From Deltaproteobacteria bacterium (GTDB lineage Bacteria > Myxococcota_A > UBA9042), in the NCBI GenBank assembly GCA_020632665.1, contig JACKFC010000004.1, positions 145,717-209,716 on the forward strand: DNA of 64,000 nt, in the 5' to 3' direction. The position numbers were made by a program, and so were the translations under genes. Within the stretch, counting starts at the first letter, position 1. Every line of letters starts with the position of its first letter. The notes under the pieces were generated by a model that did not search any database, was not told the DNA's origin, and was given only the letters and a program-made list of their open reading frames with translations. Of the stretch, positions 36,910 through 45,522 are shown one piece after another.

Positions 36910-36937
36910 TTGCTACTCAACATTCGGATAATACAGT
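36910..36937 (+). promoter_or_regulatory. candidate promoter of the small ORF
   Basis: TTGCTA, 16 bp, TACAGT, inside the most A+T-rich stretch of the area (GGATAATACAGTATAAG). Alternative -10 choices (GATAAT, TATAAG) overlap it, so the exact hexamers are uncertain. Confidence 0.35.
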
Positions 36938-36966
36938 ATAAGCGAAAAAGTTGGAGGCGAGACGGA

Positions 36967-37194
36967 ATGATGGCACACGTCTTGCTGTTACTTCATGCAG
37001 GAGGAGCAAGCAGCATTCCCATGAGTTCTCTCAATCCCTATCACCTCATCTTCACACACCGGCGCCGCCTCGGCGGTGTTCCGTCCCAGAAGTCGAGTGT
37101 GAACCTGGTGCGCAGCCCGACGACCATCGATGGGAAGTGGTCGGCCGGGACGTCGTTGGACGGCACCATGGATTCCACTCGGCCCCTCTCTTGA
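36967..37194 (+). CDS. candidate 75-aa small protein in a compact promoter-terminator cassette
   Basis: An ATG at 36967 follows GGAGG (36953-36957) by 9 nt; the frame is open for 75 codons and stops 23 nt before a perfect rho-independent terminator. The predicted peptide begins with a hydrophobic stretch (MMAHVLLLLHAGG), continues with RRRLGG and then a Ser/Thr-rich half without Cys. The first 30 codons use TTA, CTT, GCA, ATT, AAT and TAT, unlike the G/C-ending codons of neighbours. I recognise no family. The transcript could instead be a noncoding RNA of about 300 nt. Another overlapping frame (36951-37199) is also open and lowers certainty. Confidence 0.4.
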   Translation: MMAHVLLLLHAGGASSIPMSSLNPYHLIFTHRRRLGGVPSQKSSVNLVRSPTTIDGKWSAGTSLDGTMDSTRPLS

Positions 37195-37217
37195 CCTGAC
37201 TCTCGCTCCACGGAAAG

Positions 37218-37251
37218 GCGGCCCCGGTTGACCGGGGCCGCTCTTCTTTTT
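37218..37251 (+). terminator. perfect rho-independent terminator
   Basis: GCGGCCCCGG, loop TTGA, CCGGGGCCGC: a 10-bp perfect stem at 37218-37241, followed by TCTTCTTTTT. It is oriented to end plus-strand transcription from the small-ORF region. In the minus direction the downstream T-tract is weak (CTTTCC), so it would serve the large lipoprotein gene poorly. Confidence 0.85.
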
Positions 37252-37272
37252 GGGGCTAGCGTCTGTTGTCTG

Positions 37273-37319
37273 GGGGGCTGGGCGCCCCCTGGTCGCGAGA
37301 AGCGCGGTTCTCGCGAACC
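37273..37319. other. two further strong hairpins beside the terminator
   Basis: GGGGGC-TGGGC-GCCCCC lies at 37273-37289, and TCGCGAGAA-gcgcgg-TTCTCGCGA at 37293-37316, extendable to 37291-37319 with a bulge. Neither has a T-tract on either strand. They lie downstream of the stop of the large lipoprotein gene at 37378 and could protect its mRNA 3' end. Confidence 0.5.
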
Positions 37320-37377
37320 ATCCCCCTCCGCGAGCCGCGCCCAAAACATCGCCCTTGGCGACGATTCGATCGCGTGC

Positions 37378-40300
37378 CTAGGGCGTGCAGCTCGGGCCCT
37401 TGCCGCTGGAGAACGACGGATTGTCGAGGGTGATCTTGTAGCCGGTGACCAGATCCGTCGCGACGGAGCCGCTCTTCTCGGCGAAGTCGAAGAGCCAGAT
37501 GGTCCGCTTGTCCGGGTTCAGCGTGTCTGCCGGCAGGAAGGTCTCGCCGTAGCGCGCGCCCTTGGAGAGGCGCAGGCTGGCCAACTCGGCGCCGATCGGG
37601 TGCTTGCCCTGGACGTAGGCGTCGCCGAGCTTGAGCGCGCAGCTGGTCGACCACGCCTCGCCGACCGCGCTGAACGAGCGCGCCAGCCGACCGTCGACGT
37701 AGAGGCTGCCGATCCCGCCCTTGTGGTATTGCAGCGCGAAGTGCTGCCAGACGCCCTTCTGCCAGACCGGCGTCGCGGTGCTCGATTTCTCGGTGGCGCC
37801 GCCGACCTTGGAGGCGTCCACGCCGCCCGCGGCCACTGCGACACGCCACGCTTGCCCCTGTGGCATCGAGGCACAGCCCGCGGATGCGCCCGGCTCTTCG
37901 ACGCCCGCGATGACGCCGTAGCCGCTGCTCGGCAGATCCGCGAGCCGCACCCAACCTTCGACGGTCCAACCGGAGGCGTCGTACGTCATCGCATTCTTGC
38001 CGTCTCCCACCGACGCTGCCTGCCAGCCGACCGAGGTGCAGTCCGGCTCGGAGGTCGCGGTGCAGGTCGGCGAGCACTTCTTCGGCCAGGCGCCGTTGGC
38101 CACGCCGTTGTCGCAGGACTCCCAGCGCGCCTGCTGGCCGTCACCGCAGCTCGCCGCGCCGGCGAGGTCGCCGTAGCAAGCGTCCGCGACGGCGGTCGAC
38201 TTGGTGCTCACCGCCACGGTGCCACGGCCCGAATCGTCGGCCGCGATGCCACCTGGGCCATCGAAGCGCCACAGGCCTCGGGTGTCCGCGTCGGCGAGCA
38301 GCCGGCGGCGCGGGGTGAACGCGTCCTCGTAGCGAAGGCCGTGCGAGACGCGGATCTCGTCGATCCGGCCGGGGAAGGGCGTCCCCGAGGTGGGCGTCTC
38401 GTTGTTGTACACGCAGCCGCCGTTGGTTCCGCCGGTGCCGGCGCCGAGGAAGAGGACTTCCTTGTCGATCTCGTAGCCGGGGATGTTCGAGCCGGACTGG
38501 GTCACCGCCGAGCCCTCGAGTTGGCCGTCGACCCAGATCCGCATCGGCTCGTTGGCGCCCCAGCCGAACGCGCCGGCGACGTGGTACCACTTGCCCGGCT
38601 TGACGATCGTCGTGCCGAAGACCGGCGGCAACGGGAAGCGGACGATGCCGAAGTAGGTGCCTCCGCCCGGTGCTTGCGCCAAGAAGAGCGAGGCGAAGCC
38701 GCACGAGGTGCCGGCGATCTCGTAGACGCCGTCGGTCTTGTCGGGGCGCACCCAGGCCTCGATCGTCATCCGGCACGAGGTGCAGACGCTGTCGCTGGCC
38801 CACTTCGGGAAGCCCTCGGTCGCCAGCACGCCAACGCCGGTGTGGTCGAGGTTGCGCTCGAGTTGGCAGGCCTCGCAGCCGTCGCAGGCCTTGGTGTCGC
38901 CGTCGTCGCAGGCCTCGAGCAGCGGCGCGACCTTGCCGTCACCGCAAACGCCCGCGTCGGCGGCGGCGCCGTAGCAATCGTCGGCGGTGAAGGTCGCCCC
39001 GGCGAGCACCAGGTCGAGGCCGAGCAGGCCCGCGTCCGCCGCGACCTTGGCGTCGCTGGCGTCGTCCATACGCCAATAGCCCAGCGTCAGCGGATCGAGG
39101 CGCGGCTCGCGACCAGGGACGAAATCACCACCGCGCAGCGCTGCAGCGGCGATGTGGAGCGCGTCGATCCGGCCGGTGAACGCGCTCGTCGTGTCGCCCT
39201 TCCACTTCGCGCCGACGGTCAGGCCGCCGCCCAGCGCGTCGATCCGCGGGTAGGTCAGGGTGCTCTGGCCGCTGGCCTTGCCGTCGACGAAGAGCCGCAC
39301 GCTCTTGCCCGCCACCGAGACGGCGACGTGCGCCCACTTGCCCTGCACCAGCGCGACGGCTTTGCCACCTTGACTCGCCGTGATCGTCTCGGTCCCGCCG
39401 CCGCTCGCGGCCTGGAAATACGGTACGCCCTGGGCTGTCAGGCCGATCAGGTAGGGCACGTTGACGCTCTTCGCATCAGCCCGCGCCAGCAGCACCTGCG
39501 CAGCGCCCAGCTTGTCGGCGCGGACCCAGAACTCGATGGTCAAATCGCCCAGCAGGGTCAAGGCGCCGAGCTTGCCGTCCGGGCCCGGGGTCGAGGTCAC
39601 CACGCCGGCGCTGCTCTTGCCGTCGAAGGCGAGCTGGCCGCGGCGGGCGCAGGATTCGCAGCCGTCGCAGGCGTTCTTGTTGCCGTCGTCGCATTGCTCG
39701 GCGCCAGCGGCGTAGCCGTCGCCACAGCTCGGCGTGACGCAGGCGCCGCTGACGCAATAGGTCGAGGTGCCACAGCTGGTGCCGTCGCTCACCGGCGGGT
39801 GCTTGCAGCCGGCATCGGCCGCGCAGACGTCCTGCGTGCACGGGTTGTTGTCCTCGCAGTCGAGCTGCAGTCCCTTGCACTTGCCGGCGACGCAGAGGTC
39901 GCTCTTGGTGCAGGCGTCGCCGTCATCGCATTTGCTGCCGTCGATATTCTCGTGCACGCAGCCACTCTTCGGATGGCAGGAATCGTTGGTGCAGACCGAA
40001 CCGTCGTCACATTCGAGCTTCTTGCCGGCAACGCAGGTCGTGCCTTTGCAGGCGTCGGCGTCGGTGCAGGCGGTGCCATCGGCGTCGCAGGGGGTGCCGT
40101 CCTGTTGCTCGGCGACGTGGGTGCAGTTGCCGGTCTTGTTGTCGCAGGCGTCGACGGTGCAGACGTTGGCGTCGTTGCAGTCCTTGTCGCCGCCCTTGAC
40201 GCAGCTGCCGTTCTTGCAGGCGTCGCCGACCGTGCAGGCGTTGCCGTCGGCGTCGCAGGGCTCGGTATTGTCGAGGTATTTGCAGCCGCTGACCTTGTCG

Positions 40301-42303
40301 CAGCTATCGCTGGTACAGGCGTTGTCGTCGTTGCAGGGCAGGGCCTTGCCGGCGGTGCAGGTGCCACCGACGCAGGCGTCGCCCTTGGTGCAGACCGAGC
40401 CGTCGGCGTCGCACGGATCGTTCTCGTAGGGATCGCCGTTGTGGACGCAATCGCCTTTGCTCTTGTCGCAATAGTCGAGCGTACACTCGTTGTCGTCGTT
40501 GCAGTCGACCTTCTTGCCCGGGATGCACTGGCCGCTGGCGCAGGTATCGCCCTTGGTGCAGGCGTCGTCGTCACTGCACGGTCCGATGTTGAAGACCGGA
40601 TCGCAGCCCTTCTTCGGGTCGCAGCCGTCGTCGGTGCACGGGTTGCTATCGTCGCAGTCGAGCTTGGTGCCCGGCGCGCAGCTTCCGGCTTTGCAGGCGT
40701 CGCCGGTGGTGCAGACCGAGCCGTCGGCGTCACACGGCTTGCCGTCGACCGCGGCCTTGGCGCCGCATTTGCCGGTCGCCGCTTCGCAGACGGTTTGTGA
40801 ACACGTCCCATCGCCGCTGCTATCGCAACTGACGACGGTCTTCGGGTCGACCTTGCAGACGAAGGGTGCCGCCGATTTGTCGCAGTAGAGCGTGCCGTTG
40901 CAGAGGTTGTCGTCTTCCGAAGCCTTACAGTCGGTGTCGGTCTGGCAAGCGCAGACGTTGTTGCCCGGCGCGCAGACCCCGCTCTGGCAGGTATCGCCGT
41001 TGGTGCAGGGGTTGCCGTCCTCGCAGGTGCCGGCGGTCGCCTTGTTCGTGCATCCGGTGGCCTTGTCGCAGCCATCGGCGGTGCAGGGGTTGTCGTCGTT
41101 GCAGACGGCGCTGACGTCGAGTGCAAGGCCGACGCAGGCGCCCTTGCCGTCGCAGAGGTCGTTGTTGGTGCAGGCGCTGCCGTCGTCGCAGGGTTTGTTG
41201 TGCGGCTTGTGCTGGCAGCCGTCGGCCGGCGTGCAGCTGTCGTCGGTGCAGGGGTTGGCGTCGTCGCAGGCGCTGCCGGGGCCGACGCCCACCGGCGTGC
41301 CCTTGCAGCCGGTGTCGCCGCAGACGTCGTCGCTGGTGCATGCGTTCGTATCGTCGCAAGGGGCCGTATTCGGCGTGTTGACGCAAGCACCCTTGTCGCC
41401 GTCGCAGCTGTCGTCGGTGCAGATATCGCCGTCGTCGCAGAGGCCCTCGTCGGTCACGCCGTTGCAGTCGTTGTCGACGCCGTCGCAGGCCTCCTTGGTC
41501 GCTGCCGCGGCGGCGCAGGTCGAGACCTTGCCGGCTTCGCTGCAGCTCCGGGTGCCCGGGCAGACGCCGAGCTCGCTCTTCGCCTCGCAGCTGGTCGAGA
41601 GCTGCTTGGTCGCCGCGCGCGCGCTGCAATTGCAGGCGACGGTCGCGCCGCCATCGTCTTTCGGCCGACACACCTTGCGGCTCTCACCCTCGGTCGAGGT
41701 CGCGCTCTCGCAGCCGTAGCCGGCGGGGCAGTCGGCGTCGGCGCTGCAGCTGACCGTGCAGAACGCGCCTTCGTCTGGGGCATCGGCGCCGTCCTGCAGC
41801 GGCATCCGGAAGCAGCCGGACTCCTTGCCGGTCTGCCCGAGCATCGAACAGTCGGTCGAACTCAAGCAGGGATCGCAGAGGAAGCCGTAGCGCGGCACAC
41901 AAATCGTGACGATATCGCCACCCGGCGAGTCGACGCCGGTGCAGGCGAAGCCGGCCTCGTCCGGGCAGGTCTGCACACAGCCGATGGCGCAGGTGCGGCC
42001 CTGCAGCGTCTCGATGCAGAAATTGTTGTCGCAGTCGGCGTTCTCGGCGCACGGGCAGCCCGGACCGCCAGGGCACTCGAGCTGGAAGCCGGCGTCTTCG
42101 GTCTCGGCGGTATCTGCCACGGCGGTGTCGATCTGGGTCGTGTCGGTCCCCGCATCGGTCGTGCCGGTATCGGCCGCGACGTCGTTCGTGGCGCCGGTGT
42201 CGGCGTCGGCGGTGGATCCGGATTCGCCGCTACAGGCCGCGAGCAGGACGATCAGCGCCGCCGAGAAGAGGCGCTTGGAGAGCTGAGACGCGAGCATGGA
42301 CAT
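37378..42303 (-). CDS. giant Cys-rich lipoprotein with 18 repeats and three LamG-like domains
   Basis: A 1641-aa protein with a lipobox (VLLAAC). An Asp/Thr linker and a Cys-rich region lead to a MopE-like GVDNDCNGVTDEG. From about residue 288 to 830, 18 units of the form C(D/N/E)DxNxCTxDxC follow. After each of three CDGCE-type Cys clusters comes a LamG/concanavalin-like domain (about 870-1060, 1130-1320, 1430-1641) with the hallmark LTIEFWVRAD, GKWAHVAVSVAGKSVRLFVDG and MTIEAWVRPD. LamG domains usually bind carbohydrate or calcium. The protein probably stands out from the outer membrane as a disulfide-stiffened stalk carrying lectin-like heads. The ATG at 42303 has GAGGG 9 nt upstream; a second ATG lies at 42297. 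Confidence 0.85.
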   Translation of the reverse strand: MSMLASQLSKRLFSAALIVLLAACSGESGSTADADTGATNDVAADTGTTDAGTDTTQIDTAVADTAETEDAGFQLECPGGPGCPCAENADCDNNFCIETLQGRTCAIGCVQTCPDEAGFACTGVDSPGGDIVTICVPRYGFLCDPCLSSTDCSMLGQTGKESGCFRMPLQDGADAPDEGAFCTVSCSADADCPAGYGCESATSTEGESRKVCRPKDDGGATVACNCSARAATKQLSTSCEAKSELGVCPGTRSCSEAGKVSTCAAAAATKEACDGVDNDCNGVTDEGLCDDGDICTDDSCDGDKGACVNTPNTAPCDDTNACTSDDVCGDTGCKGTPVGVGPGSACDDANPCTDDSCTPADGCQHKPHNKPCDDGSACTNNDLCDGKGACVGLALDVSAVCNDDNPCTADGCDKATGCTNKATAGTCEDGNPCTNGDTCQSGVCAPGNNVCACQTDTDCKASEDDNLCNGTLYCDKSAAPFVCKVDPKTVVSCDSSGDGTCSQTVCEAATGKCGAKAAVDGKPCDADGSVCTTGDACKAGSCAPGTKLDCDDSNPCTDDGCDPKKGCDPVFNIGPCSDDDACTKGDTCASGQCIPGKKVDCNDDNECTLDYCDKSKGDCVHNGDPYENDPCDADGSVCTKGDACVGGTCTAGKALPCNDDNACTSDSCDKVSGCKYLDNTEPCDADGNACTVGDACKNGSCVKGGDKDCNDANVCTVDACDNKTGNCTHVAEQQDGTPCDADGTACTDADACKGTTCVAGKKLECDDGSVCTNDSCHPKSGCVHENIDGSKCDDGDACTKSDLCVAGKCKGLQLDCEDNNPCTQDVCAADAGCKHPPVSDGTSCGTSTYCVSGACVTPSCGDGYAAGAEQCDDGNKNACDGCESCARRGQLAFDGKSSAGVVTSTPGPDGKLGALTLLGDLTIEFWVRADKLGAAQVLLARADAKSVNVPYLIGLTAQGVPYFQAASGGGTETITASQGGKAVALVQGKWAHVAVSVAGKSVRLFVDGKASGQSTLTYPRIDALGGGLTVGAKWKGDTTSAFTGRIDALHIAAAALRGGDFVPGREPRLDPLTLGYWRMDDASDAKVAADAGLLGLDLVLAGATFTADDCYGAAADAGVCGDGKVAPLLEACDDGDTKACDGCEACQLERNLDHTGVGVLATEGFPKWASDSVCTSCRMTIEAWVRPDKTDGVYEIAGTSCGFASLFLAQAPGGGTYFGIVRFPLPPVFGTTIVKPGKWYHVAGAFGWGANEPMRIWVDGQLEGSAVTQSGSNIPGYEIDKEVLFLGAGTGGTNGGCVYNNETPTSGTPFPGRIDEIRVSHGLRYEDAFTPRRRLLADADTRGLWRFDGPGGIAADDSGRGTVAVSTKSTAVADACYGDLAGAASCGDGQQARWESCDNGVANGAWPKKCSPTCTATSEPDCTSVGWQAASVGDGKNAMTYDASGWTVEGWVRLADLPSSGYGVIAGVEEPGASAGCASMPQGQAWRVAVAAGGVDASKVGGATEKSSTATPVWQKGVWQHFALQYHKGGIGSLYVDGRLARSFSAVGEAWSTSCALKLGDAYVQGKHPIGAELASLRLSKGARYGETFLPADTLNPDKRTIWLFDFAEKSGSVATDLVTGYKITLDNPSFSSGKGPSCTP
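39810..41440 (-). repeat. tandem Cys-rich coding repeats, 18 units
   Basis: Units of roughly 25-35 codons, each with the core Cys-Asp-Asp-x-Asn-x-Cys-Thr. Variants include CDDTNACT, CNDDNPCT, CEDGNPCT and CDADGSVCT. Units differ at many positions, so this is an old protein-level repeat rather than a recent DNA duplication, although CDADGSVCT with its neighbours recurs nearly unchanged. Confidence 0.8.
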
Positions 42304-42381
42304 TGGACTGCACCCTCGAGGCTGTCCGCAGGCGAAGGGAGGGCCGTTCGCCGCGGCGGTACCCGCGTCGCGGGCCGCGGC

Positions 42382-42410
42382 AGTCTAACCGTCGCCTCGG
42401 GGGCTGTCCA
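42382..42410 (-). promoter_or_regulatory. candidate promoter of the giant lipoprotein gene
   Basis: The minus strand reads TTGGAC, 17 bp, TAGACT. The leader would be about 70 nt and would contain a GC-rich hairpin (CCGCGG...CCCG/CGGG...CCGCGG, about 42350-42380). Confidence 0.42.
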
Positions 42411-42440
42411 AAGCCGAGATCGTCGCGCGCGTACGATGCG

Positions 42441-44552
42441 CTAGCGCTGGTCGTCGTCGTCGTCCTCGAGTCCGATCGCGGGCACAGCCTCGGTCGGCGC
42501 ATCCCAGGCCATCGGATCGAGGCCAGCGTCTTCGTCGACCTCGATGGTCGTCGACCGGGCCGCTGCGTAGGGCGCCGTCACGTCGATCTTGCGCCCTCCG
42601 CCGCCCTCGATCGCCGCGCCGAGCGACGGGTCGTGGTCGTCGTCGCCGCCGTCCTCGCTCTTCTTCGGCGTGAACGGGCGTTCGGCCTCGGGGGGACGAT
42701 TGGCGCGCGGGATCACCGAGCGACGCACCGACGAGCGCTGCATCATCTTCGCCAGCGCGGGATCCAGTGCGGCCTTCGGCTCGGGGTCGGCACCGATCGG
42801 CGCGGTGTCTGCGTGGGCGCTCCCACTCCCCCACACGTCGTCGTCGTCGCCGGCCCAGACGTCCTCGTCGTCGTCCTGCGCGCCCAAGAGCGGGCCGTCG
42901 ACCTCGTCCTCGTCGCTTTCGGCACCGGGGTCGAAGCCAGGGGCCGGCGCGCTCTTCGCTGCGGCGTGGGCGGCGACCAGCTCGGGCCGGATCGCTTCCA
43001 TCACCTCGGTGTCGAAGTCGTATGCGGCGGCCTGACCTGCGTCGCCAGAGTCGTCTGCGTCCTTCGGGTGGTCTGGTGCGGTGACCATGGCCCACGCGTC
43101 GGCCTCTCGCTCCACCGGTGCATCATCCGGCGTCTCGAGGTCGGCCTGCTCGACCCGTGGCGTCTCACCCAGCGTCGGCAGCGCCGCGCTCGGGCTCACG
43201 GCCTGCAGCGGGATCGCCGGCCGCGGCGCGGTATCACCCAACTCGTCGAAATCATCGGCGTCGATGCGGATCGGGGGCCGAATGTCCGGCGAGGTATCGG
43301 TGAACGACGAGCGCGCCGACGGCATCGCAGGTGGTGTCGCCGCGTCCAGGTCGAAGCCCGTGCCCACGACCACGGCGTCGTCTCCGCCCTGCGCAACAGG
43401 CGCCTGGGTCAGGCCGGCCGGCGGCGTATCCGAAGCTGGGGGGCTCACACCCGGCGGGAGTGGAATCGGTTTGCCCTTGCTGTCGACGCCAGGCCGGCGT
43501 CCTGCCGTCGCGCGAGCGATGTCCGCCGGCGTGATCGCGGGCAGTTCGCGCGGCGTCGGCGCGTCGACCAACTCCGGCGCGACCACGACTGCTGGCCGCT
43601 CACCATCGGGAAGCGGCGGCAGATCGTAGGAGGGCATCGTCTCCTGATCCCAGGCGCCGTCCTCCAGGCCCGCGACGAAACCGGGGCTGGTGTCTTCGTC
43701 GTCCTGCTCATCGGCCACCGGCCGCGCGACGTGCGGCGCCGCGGGCCCGTCTTCGACACGCAGCAGCATGACGGTGACGTTGTCCTTGCCGCCCGCGTCG
43801 AGCGCGAGCTGGACCAGCGTATCGACCGCGGCCTGCAGATCCTCGCCCTGTTCAGCGAGGACGGCGGCGATGCGGTTGTCGTCGACCAGATCGCTGAGGC
43901 CGTCGGTGCAGAGCAGCAGCAGGTCGCCGGGCTCGACGTCGACGGTTTGCACCTCCGGTTGGACCGCGTCGCGCAGGCCGACGGCCCGCACGATCACGTT
44001 CTTGCCCTTGAAGGTGCGAATCTCCTCGTCGGTCATCGGCCTCGTGCGGCGGTAGTGGTTCAGCAGGCTGTGGTCTTCGGTGACCTGCGTCAGGTCGGCG
44101 CCACGGTAGCGGTAGACGCGGCTATCGCCGACGTGGACGACGGCGACGTCTTGCGTCCCGGCCAGCACGGCGACCACCGTCGTGCCCATCCCCTTGTGGC
44201 GGACGTCTTCCTGCGATTCGGCAAAGACGGTGCGGTTCGCCAGTCGAACGGCCGAGTCGAGCACGCGCGTCTCGTGGGTGGCGGCGTCCGGCGGGCTGAA
44301 CGGGAAACGGAAGCCCTCTTCGTGCACCGTGCGTGTGACGAAGTCGACCATCGTCTCGACCGCGATCCGACTCGCGATCTCACCGCTCGCGTGGCCGCCC
44401 ATGCCGTCGCAGACCACGAACAAGCCGTAGTCCTCGTCGACGTGGAAGGCGTCTTCGTTGTTCTTCCGCTCGAGACCGACGTCGGACACGCCGACGCCGA
44501 CGACGCGAATGGTCGCCTCTGGGGCTGCCTGGGGTGCTGCTTCTTCGTTCAC
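42441..44552 (-). CDS. PP2C-family Ser/Thr phosphatase with long acidic tail
   Basis: A 703-aa protein from a GTG. The first 265 residues form a Stp1/PphA-like PP2C domain: SDVGLERKNNEDAF, VCDGMGGHASGE (metal-binding Asp and Gly), VVHVGDSRVYRYRG, CTDGLSDLVDD and GGKDNVTVMLLRV. It should dephosphorylate Ser/Thr-phosphoproteins, typically opposing Hanks-type kinases, in a Mn/Mg-dependent way. The remaining 430 residues are low-complexity, rich in Asp, Ala and Pro, and probably disordered; ordinary relatives end at about 250-280 aa. No kinase gene lies within the window. Confidence 0.88.
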   Translation of the reverse strand: MNEEAAPQAAPEATIRVVGVGVSDVGLERKNNEDAFHVDEDYGLFVVCDGMGGHASGEIASRIAVETMVDFVTRTVHEEGFRFPFSPPDAATHETRVLDSAVRLANRTVFAESQEDVRHKGMGTTVVAVLAGTQDVAVVHVGDSRVYRYRGADLTQVTEDHSLLNHYRRTRPMTDEEIRTFKGKNVIVRAVGLRDAVQPEVQTVDVEPGDLLLLCTDGLSDLVDDNRIAAVLAEQGEDLQAAVDTLVQLALDAGGKDNVTVMLLRVEDGPAAPHVARPVADEQDDEDTSPGFVAGLEDGAWDQETMPSYDLPPLPDGERPAVVVAPELVDAPTPRELPAITPADIARATAGRRPGVDSKGKPIPLPPGVSPPASDTPPAGLTQAPVAQGGDDAVVVGTGFDLDAATPPAMPSARSSFTDTSPDIRPPIRIDADDFDELGDTAPRPAIPLQAVSPSAALPTLGETPRVEQADLETPDDAPVEREADAWAMVTAPDHPKDADDSGDAGQAAAYDFDTEVMEAIRPELVAAHAAAKSAPAPGFDPGAESDEDEVDGPLLGAQDDDEDVWAGDDDDVWGSGSAHADTAPIGADPEPKAALDPALAKMMQRSSVRRSVIPRANRPPEAERPFTPKKSEDGGDDDHDPSLGAAIEGGGGRKIDVTAPYAAARSTTIEVDEDAGLDPMAWDAPTEAVPAIGLEDDDDDQR

Positions 44553-44580
44553 GGCCCTTCCGCCCCTGGTGGTCCGCGTC

Positions 44581-44610
44581 GTGGTAGCAGCGCAGACGAG
44601 TTTGCGTCAA
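44581..44610 (-). promoter_or_regulatory. candidate promoter of the PP2C phosphatase gene
   Basis: The minus strand reads TTGACG, 18 bp, TACCAC preceded by TGC. The -35 matches consensus in five of six positions. The leader would be about 22 nt to the GTG at 44552, so the gene can be expressed apart from dapA. Confidence 0.48.
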
Positions 44611-44625
44611 GACACCCGGTCCGGT

Positions 44626-45522
44626 TCAGCCGAGCATTCCTAGATCTTGCAACGCGCCGCGCACCTGCTCGCGGGCCTGGGGGCTCGCCGTCAGCAGCGG
44701 CAGTCGCACCGTCGGCTGCATCAATCCGAGTAGATGCATCGCGGCCTTGGCCGGTTGCGGATTCGACTCGCAGAAAAGTGCGGCGATCAGCGTGCGCAGC
44801 ACGACCTGACCCTGCGCTGCCGCGTCGATCTTGCCGGCGCGGAAGTCACGGTAGAGCGCAGCCGTCCGAGCGGGGGCCGGGTTGCTGACCACGCTGATCA
44901 CGCCACGGCCACCGACCGCGTACATCGGGACCGCCAGCGCGTCGTCGCCGGAGAGGACGGCGAAGCGTCCCTCGGTCCGCTCGATGATCGCCTGGACCTG
45001 CTCGAGGTTGCCGGAGGCTTCTTTCACTGCGGCGACGTTCGGGTGCGAGGCCAGCGCGGCCGTGGTCTCGGCCGTCATATTGCAGGCGGTGCGGCCCGGC
45101 ACGTTGTAGAGCACGACCGGGATCGCGACGGCGTCGAGGACGGCCTCGTAATGCGCCCGCAGGCCGGCCTGCGACGGCTTGTTGTAGTAGGGCGTCACCA
45201 CCAGCGCGGCGTCGACGCCGAGCTCTTTCGCCGCGCGGGTGGTGGCGATCGTCTTGGCCGTGCTGTTGCTGCCGGTGCCGGCGATCACGGGGACGCGGCC
45301 ACGGGCGATGCGGATCGTCTCTTTGACCACGGTCGCCCATTCGTCGTGCGAGAGGGTCGCGGCCTCTCCGGTCGTGCCGCAGGGCACCAGGCCGTCGATG
45401 CCGCCGGCGATCTGCTGCTCGACCAAGCGCTCGAGCGCCTCGAGGTCGAGGCTGCGCTCGGCGTCGTCACGCATCGGCGTGACCAAGGCGGTGAAGGTGC
45501 CCTCGAACGGGAAATCGCTCAT
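44626..45522 (-). CDS. dapA: 4-hydroxy-tetrahydrodipicolinate synthase
   Basis: A 298-aa class I aldolase that condenses pyruvate with aspartate semialdehyde in lysine and meso-diaminopimelate synthesis. Key residues are visible: GTTGE (Thr pair), VLYNVPGRT (Tyr), and the Schiff-base Lys in AVKEASGN at about residue 161. The conserved start FTALVTPM is present. The ATG at 45522 shares one base with the preceding M16 stop (TGATG) and is preceded by AAGGAG; a GTG one codon upstream is also possible. dapB is not adjacent. Coupling to two peptidases is unusual and may reflect cell-wall turnover, but that is inference. Confidence 0.92.
   Translation of the reverse strand: MSDFPFEGTFTALVTPMRDDAERSLDLEALERLVEQQIAGGIDGLVPCGTTGEAATLSHDEWATVVKETIRIARGRVPVIAGTGSNSTAKTIATTRAAKELGVDAALVVTPYYNKPSQAGLRAHYEAVLDAVAIPVVLYNVPGRTACNMTAETTAALASHPNVAAVKEASGNLEQVQAIIERTEGRFAVLSGDDALAVPMYAVGGRGVISVVSNPAPARTAALYRDFRAGKIDAAAQGQVVLRTLIAALFCESNPQPAKAAMHLLGLMQPTVRLPLLTASPQAREQVRGALQDLGMLG

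Larger units (their letters stand above)
36664..36966. other. intergenic region upstream of the acyl-CoA dehydrogenase and small ORF
   Basis: About 300 bp with no established gene, visibly lower in G+C than its surroundings. It contains a minus-strand TGC TACCAA at 36696-36704 that could be the -10 for the dehydrogenase gene, four GAGAC/GTCTC half-sites between 36768 and 36854, and a plus-strand promoter-like sequence near 36910-36942. Confidence 0.5.

Noticed and set aside
36880..36942. Sigma-54 promoter suggested by TTGCT near 36910
   Set aside because: The GG of the -24 element is absent at the required 12-bp distance.
36664..37377. RNase P, tmRNA, 6S or SRP RNA in the low-G+C island
   Set aside because: None of their diagnostic conserved sequences was found, although an unassigned small RNA remains possible.
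37228..40800. 1190-codon plus-strand frame antisense to the giant Cys-rich lipoprotein
   Set aside because: Its product is Ala/Arg/Gly-rich without any domain. It stays open because the sense strand is repetitive Cys/Asp codons. The sense frame has a lipobox, repeats and LamG domains.
39810..41440. CRISPR-like repeated DNA
   Set aside because: The repeats are coding, of unequal length and divergent at the DNA level, with no uniform spacers.
42300..44888. 861-codon plus-strand frame opposite the PP2C gene
   Set aside because: It lacks motifs and is antisense to clear PP2C motifs.
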